Of a stretch of 9,396 bases of DNA, positions 1-5,680 are shown piece after piece. Source of the stretch: Firmicutes bacterium HGW-Firmicutes-10 (GTDB taxonomy: Bacteria > Bacillota_I > Bacilli_A > Erysipelotrichales > Erysipelotrichaceae); the NCBI GenBank assembly GCA_002841605.1, contig PHAF01000073.1, positions 1 through 9,396 of the forward strand, given 5' to 3'. The notes under the pieces were generated by a model that saw only the letters and a list, made by a program, of their open reading frames with translations, was not told where the DNA came from and made no database searches. How positions within the stretch are numbered: position 1 is the first letter of the stretch; each line of letters opens with the position of its first letter. The position numbers were made by a program, and so were the translations under genes.

Positions 1-1042
1 TTTCGCGTGCAAAAGCTAAAGCATTAATTGAATCCAAGGTGTTAATACCTTGTTTAAAACTGTAATAACCATTATCTGTGGTGAAACTATATTTCGAGTA
101 CACATCAATTTTGCCAATTACATCCACGATTTTTATAAATGAGGTAAAATTCATTCGTACATAGTAGTTTATATCAATGTCAAGAAAATTCTCGATTGTC
201 TGTACAGTACAGTTTATTCCATAAATACCAGAATGAGTAAGTTTATCCATGGCATCATTCTTACATGAAAACGGAACGTACATGTCTCTAGGGATTGAAA
301 TCATCGCAATGGTACCTTTGCTAGGATTAACAACCATAAGAATATTGACATCACTGCGAGACCGTAATGATATAGGCCCGTTTATGTCTATACCACTCAC
401 AAGGACAATAAACGAATCTTTATCTACAGGAACTTCCTTAGTAATATCATCTCTCTTGATTTCTCTTTCAATTGTCCAAAGAACATCAAAATCGACTACA
501 AACCAAGGATAAGACTCGACAATAGATTCAATAACCGCATTATCAATAATTCCAATCTCGAATTCACCGTCATATAACTTTTGAACTGTATCAAAATCCG
601 ATTCAGACGTTTGCATATTAACTGTGAAATCAAATCGTTCTGCCAAGTCATCGTTGATCTGCTTAAAACTGTCATTGTCAAATCCGATGGATTGACCAAA
701 GATCGTGTCTGAGTTAATAGAATCCAACGTCAATTTGTTTTTAGACAACTTAATATACGATATTTTATTTGTCTCAAAGTTGGCATTTCCAAAAAGCCGA
801 TTAAAAATACTTTGGGAATAGAACAACCCTAACGTTGGAACTAGCATCATGACAACAAAAATTATATTTAATGTTTTCGATCGCTTATATATAATAAACA
901 GGAAAATTAACACTGAAATAATTGAAATCAACATTTCATACCGGAATGGCAAAATGTGATTTGAAAAAAGTGTTACCACAAAAACAATCAATGCAATCAA
1001 TGAAACAACTTTATATTTTACAATCTTCTTTTTTTTATTCAT
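1..1042 (-). CDS. LytR-CpsA-Psr (LCP) family glycopolymer transferase, partial (C-terminus beyond window)
   Basis: LCP enzymes are membrane-bound and transfer polyprenyl-linked polymers (teichoic acid, capsule) onto peptidoglycan. The frame is open from an ATG at 1042 to the left edge, giving 347 residues with no stop. The start follows AGGTGG by 6 bases. The first 75 residues form about three membrane segments (roughly 12-31, 36-52, 58-75). An extracellular accessory region follows (about 80-205), then the LCP domain from about 210. The domain shows FIVLVSGIDI, SRSDV (R229, D231), ISIPRDMYV (R252, D253), DKLTH (D266, K267) and ALAFARE at the very edge, where the next base is A, compatible with the usual Arg of the AFARER motif. 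Three membrane segments plus an accessory domain recall Cps2A-type LCP proteins rather than short single-pass TagT-like ones. About the last 80-100 residues are missing. The gene is AT-rich relative to the right-hand genes and has its own promoter. LCP family is near certain; the polymer it attaches is unknown. Confidence 0.93.
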   Translation of the reverse strand, partial: MNKKKKIVKYKVVSLIALIVFVVTLFSNHILPFRYEMLISIISVLIFLFIIYKRSKTLNIIFVVMMLVPTLGLFYSQSIFNRLFGNANFETNKISYIKLSKNKLTLDSINSDTIFGQSIGFDNDSFKQINDDLAERFDFTVNMQTSESDFDTVQKLYDGEFEIGIIDNAVIESIVESYPWFVVDFDVLWTIEREIKRDDITKEVPVDKDSFIVLVSGIDINGPISLRSRSDVNILMVVNPSKGTIAMISIPRDMYVPFSCKNDAMDKLTHSGIYGINCTVQTIENFLDIDINYYVRMNFTSFIKIVDVIGKIDVYSKYSFTTDNGYYSFKQGINTLDSINALAFARE

Positions 1043-1064
1043 TATTTTCCACCTACCGCATGAA

Positions 1065-1073
1065 ATTATATCA
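1065..1073 (-). promoter_or_regulatory. Extended -10 promoter of the LCP gene
   Basis: Read on the minus strand this is TGATATAAT: a perfect TATAAT with the TGn extension. Expected transcription start is near 1058, giving a leader of about 16 bases that contains the AGGTGG ribosome site (1049-1054). The hexamer 17 bases upstream is ATCGAA, a poor -35 match, so activity would rest on the extended -10 or on an activator. Confidence 0.72.
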
Positions 1074-1082
1074 TGTTTACTC

Positions 1083-1107
1083 TATTTTTCGATATTTTTC
1101 GAAAAAT
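1083..1107. repeat. Tandem 10-bp repeat plus palindrome at the -35 region of the LCP promoter
   Basis: On the plus strand TATTTTTCGA occurs twice in exact tandem (1083-1092 and 1093-1102). The second copy forms the left half of a perfect 14-bp palindrome, ATTTTTCGAAAAAT (1094-1107). The repeat spans about -25 to -44 from the inferred start, where a -35 box should be. It could be a regulator site or simply AT-rich promoter DNA; no regulator is identified. Confidence 0.5.
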
Positions 1108-1156
1108 CGGACAATTTTTTAGATTAAAGACAGGATCATATTGCGTTTTTCGGTTG

Positions 1157-1171
1157 ATTTTGACTCAAAAT
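1157..1171. repeat. Palindrome downstream of the VanZ-like gene
   Basis: ATTTTGA and TCAAAAT flank a single central base, making a 15-bp inverted repeat 9 bases past the VanZ-like stop codon. As RNA it would form only a weak AU-rich hairpin and no U-tract follows on the minus strand, so it is a poor terminator. It may be a protein site or chance. Confidence 0.3.
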
Positions 1172-1179
1172 AAGCTGCT

Positions 1180-1605
1180 TTACATATCGCGATCAGAAAG
1201 TTTTACTTCCGGGTTCTTAACAAAGTAGTATTTCTTAGCAATTTTCACTATTAATAGAATAACAACAAAAATGGTAAAAAAGAATAAAAACCCATTGATG
1301 CCGTAAATAATGTCCCAAAACTCCATATTGCCGGTGTTTGTCTGTTTTTGACCTATTTCAATAGCAAAGGCTAATACGACCGCAACGGTCAATGTATAAA
1401 ACCACGATATGACCATGACACTTATTTTTGCCAGTCTTTTGAAAACATAGTGCACCAACAAAAACAGAATAAAGCACGCAGATCCAAATATAATAAAATG
1501 TAATTGCTTATCATTCAAACTCCAATTGTATCGATTGTTTAGTTGAAGAAAACTTCTGTGAATAATTGTTATTCCTTCAATGACCCAATACAAGAAATCC
1601 TTCAT
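1180..1605 (-). CDS. VanZ-like family membrane protein
   Basis: A 141-residue membrane protein that matches the VanZ-like family by motif order: DKQLHF (D32, K33, H36) before the first long membrane segment (about 36-55), AIEIGQ (E83, Q86) at the end of the second (about 62-82), and FWDIIYGINGF (D98, G102) leading into the third (about 104-121). The ends are basic. The ATG at 1605 is preceded by a strong GGGAGGG ribosome site. VanZ itself gives low-level teicoplanin resistance, but most homologues have no known function and a resistance role should not be inferred here. The gene lies 67 bases after the surface-protein gene and about 140 bases before the LCP gene on the same strand. No convincing own promoter is visible in the short upstream gap, where TTGTCA has only a weak -10 partner, so read-through from the surface-protein gene is possible. 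AT-rich like the LCP gene. Confidence 0.83.
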   Translation of the reverse strand: MKDFLYWVIEGITIIHRSFLQLNNRYNWSLNDKQLHFIIFGSACFILFLLVHYVFKRLAKISVMVISWFYTLTVAVVLAFAIEIGQKQTNTGNMEFWDIIYGINGFLFFFTIFVVILLIVKIAKKYYFVKNPEVKLSDRDM

Positions 1606-1673
1606 ATTTGCCCTCCCTTATTTTTCTGCTCTGAAAATCAGATTGACAAATTACTTCTGAAATAACTTAAGTT

Positions 1674-3311
1674 TTATGGTGATGTTTTATGATTCTTGTT
1701 TTTACCATAAAGCAAGCCGATCAAAGCTATGACGATCAAACCGATAACCACCAGTGCTCCTATCAAAACGATATCCATCGGATGCTCGTCTTTGATATCG
1801 ACATCACTGACGATATACTCCCCGCCAAACAAAACCTCAAACTCCACATATCCCTCATCCACTGTGACCGACTGAGAATTGAGTTCTAGCATTTTTGAAT
1901 CGCTGTCATAGCGATACAAGTTCAGCGGAGTATTATGAGCAAACATTCCGCCAATATACACGCGCACGATCGTACCAATCGGTAACTCATCCTCATGGTT
2001 AAACCGGATGGATTGAAAGCGCGTACTATCCAACAAAGCCGAAATCTCGTTCTTATTATATGAGACCGTCTGAATACCGACATCGATGCTCAAACCGGAT
2101 ATTACAGAACGCCCGTCAATCGACCATCGATACAGCATCATCCCCTGCTCATCCATCTTTGAGATTTCCAACATTTTCGCTGCTCTGCGTACTTTATCCA
2201 AAACCTCCGCACTTAGAAAGGTTGAACCGTCAATAATGACCGGAATCAGTGTTGCCGTCGTCATATAGACAATATCCCCTAACTCCTGTAATTTCGTTTG
2301 AGGTGCTTCCAGTGAGCGGGTCACAAAAATCGTATAAATCCTCGACTGACCGTTTTCCGCAACGACCGTGACCTGAATCCGGTTTTCACCAAGCATCAAT
2401 AAATCCACATTATCGATGATCACACTGCTCTTGAGATCTGCGGCCTCTGCGATCACCAGCACATTGTCCACCACATTCTCAACTTCGAGCCGATACTCAA
2501 GCACGGATGGAGAGAAATCAAGCGGATAACCCTCGATTTCCAGAAGTTTCAATGCTGAATTTGATGATAAAAGTGTGACATTGCCAAATACATCTTTCCG
2601 TATGACATTGATTTTATAGGTTCGTCTTGACCCGTTTTGCGCCGTCACGACAATATTGATCACGTTTTTATAAACCGTCAAATTGAACGTCGAATCCTCT
2701 TTGACCGATGCGTTGGGGTCCTCTGCTTTCGCAAGGATCCGTATACGGTCTACATTATTTTCAACGACCAGCGAATATTCCATAATATTGCGCAAAAACC
2801 CGATATCCCCCGCATTGGTCGTCAGTTCTGAAAGAAAATTGTTATCAGATTTTGGGGAAACCGTGGTAATCAGTTTGGTTGTTCCACTACCCGAAACGGA
2901 TTGCTGGGATTCGAATAATACGCCCTCAACACTATTGATCGAAACATTGACCGTCCCATCGACCGTAAACATTTCCTTAGCTTTAAACCGGATACTCATA
3001 AACGAAACTGTACCGCTTTTACCTTCGGTTGACGTTGCGATGACTTCATTTTCCGTATTGATCGACACATTGAATCCATTGAGTCCTGCGGGACTTCCAA
3101 TGATTTCCAGCAGATCACTATCAAAATCCAGCTGTGCCGTTATCTTTTCAAGTTCATCTTCTGATTCAAAAGCAAAGGTCAACGTGATCTCCCCATTGAC
3201 CTCGATGGTGCTGTTACCGGATATTGAAGTCGAAAGTTCCGTAGCTCTTACAAGCACGGATTGCAATGATATCAACATGATCACTAACAGAAACTTGATG
3301 AATTTTTGCAT
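1674..3311 (-). CDS. Membrane-anchored surface protein with cohesin-like and two cadherin-like beta-sandwich domains
   Basis: A 545-residue exported protein. Residues 1-23 are a signal peptide (MQKFIKFLLV..., likely cut after VRA). Residues about 26-150 resemble a cohesin-type beta sandwich (LDFDSDLLEI, later GTVSFMSIRFKA). Residues about 157-238 and 247-333 are two copies of the cadherin-like beta-sandwich fold (PF12733 type); each has the hallmark ending, AQNGSRRTYKINVIR and AENGQSRIYTIFVTR. Residues about 345-505 form a further beta-rich region (YIGGMFAHNTPLNLYRYD, then GYVEFEVLFGGEYIVSD) resembling C-terminal modules of clostridial surface proteins. One membrane helix (about 512-535) and a basic tail (KNKNHK) anchor it; there is no LPXTG. 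I chose the ATG at 3311 because it lies 5 bases after GGGGG and begins a proper signal peptide; an upstream TTG overlaps that G-run. Single-gene unit with its own promoter and the upstream operon's terminator before it. A role in adhesion or wall binding is inferred from the domains only. Confidence 0.85.
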   Translation of the reverse strand: MQKFIKFLLVIMLISLQSVLVRATELSTSISGNSTIEVNGEITLTFAFESEDELEKITAQLDFDSDLLEIIGSPAGLNGFNVSINTENEVIATSTEGKSGTVSFMSIRFKAKEMFTVDGTVNVSINSVEGVLFESQQSVSGSGTTKLITTVSPKSDNNFLSELTTNAGDIGFLRNIMEYSLVVENNVDRIRILAKAEDPNASVKEDSTFNLTVYKNVINIVVTAQNGSRRTYKINVIRKDVFGNVTLLSSNSALKLLEIEGYPLDFSPSVLEYRLEVENVVDNVLVIAEAADLKSSVIIDNVDLLMLGENRIQVTVVAENGQSRIYTIFVTRSLEAPQTKLQELGDIVYMTTATLIPVIIDGSTFLSAEVLDKVRRAAKMLEISKMDEQGMMLYRWSIDGRSVISGLSIDVGIQTVSYNKNEISALLDSTRFQSIRFNHEDELPIGTIVRVYIGGMFAHNTPLNLYRYDSDSKMLELNSQSVTVDEGYVEFEVLFGGEYIVSDVDIKDEHPMDIVLIGALVVIGLIVIALIGLLYGKNKNHKTSP

Positions 3312-3341
3312 ACATACCCCCAAATATTAATCTCTTATAGC

Positions 3342-3350
3342 ATTATATCA
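3342..3350 (-). promoter_or_regulatory. Extended -10 promoter of the surface-protein gene
   Basis: The minus strand reads TGATATAAT, identical to the LCP element. Predicted start is near 3335, about 24 bases before the ATG. The 17-base-upstream position falls in the T-tract of the upstream terminator, so there is no real -35 box. Confidence 0.68.
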
Positions 3351-3362
3351 CTGAACGAACAC

Positions 3363-3386
3363 AAAAAAACAGAACCAGGTTCTGTT
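3363..3386 (-). terminator. Intrinsic terminator of the FemABX-VanY operon
   Basis: On the minus strand ACAGAACC and GGTTCTGT form an inverted repeat around one central base, followed directly by seven T residues. The folded RNA would have about 7 paired bases and a small loop. The stem begins inside the VanY-like stop codon (TAA at 3387-3385). Confidence 0.82.
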
Positions 3387-4149
3387 AATTGTCTAATTCT
3401 TCCATGACTAAGCCGTTTTCAAACAAATATGTTGCCAATTCAATACCGACATAACGTAAATGCCACGGTTCATATATATATCCGGTAATTTCCGTTTTGT
3501 CTGCGGGATAACGGATGATAAATCCGAATGTATGCGCATTTTCGGCAAGCCACTTTCCCTCACGGCTATCCCCAAAGTCATTGACCAATTTCCCACTGGC
3601 ACTTGGCGAGGTCACATCGATGGCTAAACCCGTCTGATGTTCACTGTGCCCGGGTTTTGCTGAGAACGAATTCGCTCTTTCTTCTCCATACAGATCGACA
3701 TATTTTTGGTACAGTCGTTTCTGCACGGAATAACTTCGATATCCCGATTGAAACCAAAGTTCCATACCTTCTTCTTTCGCAGCGCTAAACAACGTTTTCA
3801 ACGCAATATTGACATCTCTGCGGATCATCACATTGCTTGCCCTCGGTGATGTTGCCACCTGCGTCTTTATTAAGTCGTGCGGGACAAAATCTGCGGGTAA
3901 GCCAATTTCCTTATTCACCAGAATCGTTATCGGACGAAAGTAGTAATGCGGATCTTTGGATAACCTGAATGTGCGAATAAATTCTTGATACACCAAAACC
4001 CGCATTTCATCGTTGACCAAGGACAAGTTGCCTTCAGTTTCTTCAACGAATCGATACGTACCCGTGACTGGATGATCGCTGATATCTTCCGGAGGACGCA
4101 TCGTACAACCGGTCAACAAAACCAACACCACCAACAGAAATTTGTTCAT
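3385..4149 (-). CDS. Lipoprotein D-alanyl-D-alanine carboxypeptidase, VanY/M15B family
   Basis: A zinc-dependent peptidase expected to remove the terminal D-Ala from peptidoglycan stem peptides outside the membrane. Residues 1-15 form a lipoprotein signal ending in LLTGC, with C15 as the lipidation site. The catalytic domain shows SGYRSYSVQ (about 135-143), the zinc motif SEHQTGLAID (H171, D178) and EPWHLRYVG (catalytic E227, zinc ligand H230), so all expected active-site residues are present. Length (254) is normal for a lipoprotein VanY/DacB-type enzyme. The ATG at 4149 follows GGAG by 6 bases. It lies 18 bases after the FemABX gene and ends at a terminator, so the two are very probably co-transcribed, linking cross-bridge formation with trimming of unused stems. 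No VanRS, VanHAX or similar resistance genes are nearby, so a housekeeping wall role is likelier than glycopeptide resistance. L,D-specificity cannot be excluded. Confidence 0.92.
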   Translation of the reverse strand: MNKFLLVVLVLLTGCTMRPPEDISDHPVTGTYRFVEETEGNLSLVNDEMRVLVYQEFIRTFRLSKDPHYYFRPITILVNKEIGLPADFVPHDLIKTQVATSPRASNVMIRRDVNIALKTLFSAAKEEGMELWFQSGYRSYSVQKRLYQKYVDLYGEERANSFSAKPGHSEHQTGLAIDVTSPSASGKLVNDFGDSREGKWLAENAHTFGFIIRYPADKTEITGYIYEPWHLRYVGIELATYLFENGLVMEELDN

Positions 4150-4167
4150 TTTTTCTCCAAAGCTTGA

Positions 4168-5391
4168 TTACTTTTTAAGTTGTTTCAGCTTTCGTACCGC
4201 TTTTTTAGCCAATGGCAAAACGCTTTCAAACAGATGATATACCAATGGCTGAATGATCAAATCAAACTCCCCGATAAATTCATCGACATGCGCACCCAAC
4301 GAACGCTTAAACTCCCAAAGACGATCATTTAAATCGCCATTGACCCCGCCGAAATTAACAAACTCACAGCCTACGGACCGGGCATTCTCCATAGCTTTTG
4401 ACCACATCAGATATCCGGGCTCATATTTTGAAAACTCAATGTTCATCCCCGAATACACGTATTCTGCTGTTTTGTTATGAAAAAGTACAAGCAAGCCGCC
4501 GATATCGGTCACGCTTCCATACTTTATTTGCATTTCAAGGAAAAATTCCTTTTCTTTTATAAAATTTTCGAGTTGAACACGCTGCTCTATTACCCGGTTT
4601 GTCTCTTTTTTGGCTACAGCAAGCGCTGATTGAAGCTGCTCTATGGAATCCGTGCATATATTTATACTTTCATTAATATCGATACTAGCCATAAACAAGA
4701 CGGTTTTATCTTCAAATGCATCAAAAAAGCGCTGAAAATATTCACGGTTGCGAAGCGATATGCCCTTGCGTGCTTCGGTCAACTCCATCAGATAAGCAAA
4801 AGAATCGAGTTTCTCCTTCGAAAAAACATCAACCTTCACATTCTTCTTCACAGCGATTTTGATATTTCTTTTCGCCGAACTGGTGTAGCGTTCTTCCATA
4901 TCTTCACTGACTTGCGCAACGGCATTGAAGCGTGGCTGAGCATATGCGCTCATCGGCGTTTCAAACCCTTTGTGAACGATGTTTTTATCCAAACCCAAAT
5001 AATAATCAAGCAACTGTGACTGTTGTTCGATGACATTGCCTTTGGCATCGAGTTTACGATAAACCTGATTGGGATCAAACTTGACACAAAAAGCTCCCTG
5101 CTCTTTCGCCGTTTTTTTAATGTGCGAAATGAAGTCTTTTGCATATTTTTCATTCGAGATCAACGGACCGCGCGGGATGTAGAAGAGTTTTTTGCCAAAA
5201 GGAAAAGTGCGGACCAGAATCTGCACCGCACATACGATATTACCATCCGACTCACCCACGATCCTCAAACTCTTCCATTCGCGTTTGACGGTCGACCAGC
5301 CGGACATTTGAAACATGGAACCTTCACTGTGACCGCTGACGAAATTATCATAGTCGGCGATCAAAGGATCATTTCTGAATACAATACTCAC
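4168..5391 (-). CDS. FemABX-type peptidoglycan bridge aminoacyltransferase
   Basis: FemABX enzymes use aminoacyl-tRNA to add amino acids to the side chain of lipid II, building the interpeptide bridge at the cytoplasmic membrane. Family marks: FQMSGWSTVKREW near the N-terminus, FYIPRGPLIS (about 70-79), KFDPNQVYR, SSAKRNIKIA (about 171-180), a helical hairpin rich in Glu, Gln and Lys (about 249-284) matching the coiled-coil arm, then GGLLVLF, YSGMN, NFGGVNGD and LWEFKRSLGA...EFIGEFDL. Length is 407 residues, normal for the family. I place the start at GTG 5391, 6 bases after GGAGGG. An in-frame ATG at 5397 abuts that site and is too close, and a GTG further up lies upstream of it. Starting at 5391 also gives the usual short lead before the first strand. 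The C-terminus is very basic (KKAVRKLKQLKK), which suits membrane contact. First gene of an operon with the VanY-like peptidase. The amino acid transferred cannot be read from sequence. Confidence 0.92.
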   Translation of the reverse strand: MSIVFRNDPLIADYDNFVSGHSEGSMFQMSGWSTVKREWKSLRIVGESDGNIVCAVQILVRTFPFGKKLFYIPRGPLISNEKYAKDFISHIKKTAKEQGAFCVKFDPNQVYRKLDAKGNVIEQQSQLLDYYLGLDKNIVHKGFETPMSAYAQPRFNAVAQVSEDMEERYTSSAKRNIKIAVKKNVKVDVFSKEKLDSFAYLMELTEARKGISLRNREYFQRFFDAFEDKTVLFMASIDINESINICTDSIEQLQSALAVAKKETNRVIEQRVQLENFIKEKEFFLEMQIKYGSVTDIGGLLVLFHNKTAEYVYSGMNIEFSKYEPGYLMWSKAMENARSVGCEFVNFGGVNGDLNDRLWEFKRSLGAHVDEFIGEFDLIIQPLVYHLFESVLPLAKKAVRKLKQLKK

Positions 5392-5397
5392 GAGCAT

Positions 5398-5403
5398 CCC
5401 TCC
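5398..5403 (-). promoter_or_regulatory. Ribosome binding site deciding a GTG start for the FemABX gene
   Basis: GGAGGG on the minus strand ends 6 bases before GTG 5391. The inferred transcription start falls at about 5403, so this site would be at the extreme 5' end of the mRNA and the leader only about 12 bases long. Confidence 0.7.
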
Positions 5404-5409
5404 GCGCAC

Positions 5410-5438
5410 ATTATATCATAAGTCATTTTGAATGTGAA
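5410..5438 (-). promoter_or_regulatory. Promoter of the FemABX-VanY operon
   Basis: Read on the minus strand: TTCACA (5438-5433, five of six consensus -35 bases), a 17-base spacer, then TATAAT (5415-5410) preceded by TGA, which makes an extended -10. This is the best-formed envelope promoter in the window. The -35 lies inside the inverted repeat at 5430-5443. Confidence 0.85.
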
Positions 5439-5443
5439 CATTC
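5430..5443. repeat. Inverted repeat over the -35 of the FemABX promoter
   Basis: GAATGT and ACATTC flank GA on the plus strand, a perfect 6-bp inverted repeat with a 2-base centre. It contains the whole -35 hexamer, a typical place for a repressor to block RNA polymerase. No regulator is known for this exact motif. Confidence 0.45.
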
Positions 5444-5447
5444 TAAG

Positions 5448-5471
5448 AAATCCCCTAAAATTAAGGGATTT
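5448..5471. repeat. Hairpin between the rpmF terminator and the FemABX promoter
   Basis: AAATCCC (5448-5454) pairs with GGGATTT (5465-5471) around a 10-base AT-rich loop. No clean U-tract follows on either strand. It may be a backup terminator for rpmF read-through or a chance structure. Confidence 0.35.
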
Positions 5472-5483
5472 AGATGAGTTTCT

Positions 5484-5510
5484 AAAAGAAAAAAGCGCTT
5501 AAGCGCTCTT
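5484..5510 (-). terminator. Intrinsic terminator of yceD-rpmF
   Basis: On the minus strand AGCGC and GCGCT enclose a TTAA loop. The stem can extend to about 8 pairs with one G-U, followed by a T-rich run (TTTTTTCTTTT). The rpmF stop codon TAA (5501-5499) lies within the loop and the stem includes the last codons of the gene. Confidence 0.85.
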
Positions 5511-5663
5511 ACGACCTTCATAATGGCCACATTCGCAAACGCGATGCGGTTGTTTGAATTCTCCGCACGACGGACACTTGACCAAAGTTACTTGCGGTAA
5601 TTTGTAGTGCGTTCTGCGTTTTGCCTTACGGGTCTTCGAATTTCTTCTTTGTTGAACTGCCAT
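5499..5663 (-). CDS. rpmF: Ribosomal protein bL32
   Basis: A 54-residue basic protein of the large ribosomal subunit. It starts MAVQQRRNSKTRKAKRRTHY and carries a zinc ribbon: C30-P-S-C33 and C43-E-C45, with PHRVC between. The ATG at 5663 is preceded by a full AGGAGG (5678-5673) 9 bases away. It follows the DUF177 gene by 17 bases, the widespread yceD-rpmF pairing. The second cysteine pair is CxC rather than the CxxC of Bacillus or Enterococcus L32, one residue shorter. I recall mycoplasmal L32 having the same CxCG ending, so this looks like a lineage trait rather than a lesion, though I could not check. Unlike the arrangement in many bacteria, plsX and fatty-acid genes do not follow: a terminator does. 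Confidence 0.97.
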   Translation of the reverse strand: MAVQQRRNSKTRKAKRRTHYKLPQVTLVKCPSCGEFKQPHRVCECGHYEGRKSA

Positions 5664-5680
5664 GTTTCAACACCTCCTGT

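Noticed and set aside
249..512. Plus-strand open frame of 87 codons
   Set aside because: It lies wholly opposite the LCP catalytic domain, whose motifs are unmistakable on the minus strand.
1606..1673. Possible promoter for the VanZ-like gene (TTGTCA with an AAAAAT-like -10) and the palindrome AACTTAAGTT at 1664-1673
   Set aside because: The -10 partner is poor and spacing is 18; the palindrome has no useful U-tract and overlaps the preceding gene's stop region. Neither is strong enough to list as a feature.
2683..3330. A 215-codon open frame on the plus strand opposite the surface-protein gene
   Set aside because: It mirrors a gene with clear signal peptide, repeats and anchor on the minus strand. 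The antisense product is low complexity, rich in Ser and Leu, has no family features and no good ribosome site.
1180..4149. Glycopeptide resistance cluster suggested by VanY-like and VanZ-like proteins
   Set aside because: The two genes are in separate units, and no VanR, VanS, VanH, VanA-type ligase or VanX is present. Both families are common in sensitive Gram-positives.
5023..5421. Plus-strand open frame of 132 codons
   Set aside because: Antisense shadow of the FemABX N-terminal half; it also runs across that operon's promoter and has no recognisable domain.
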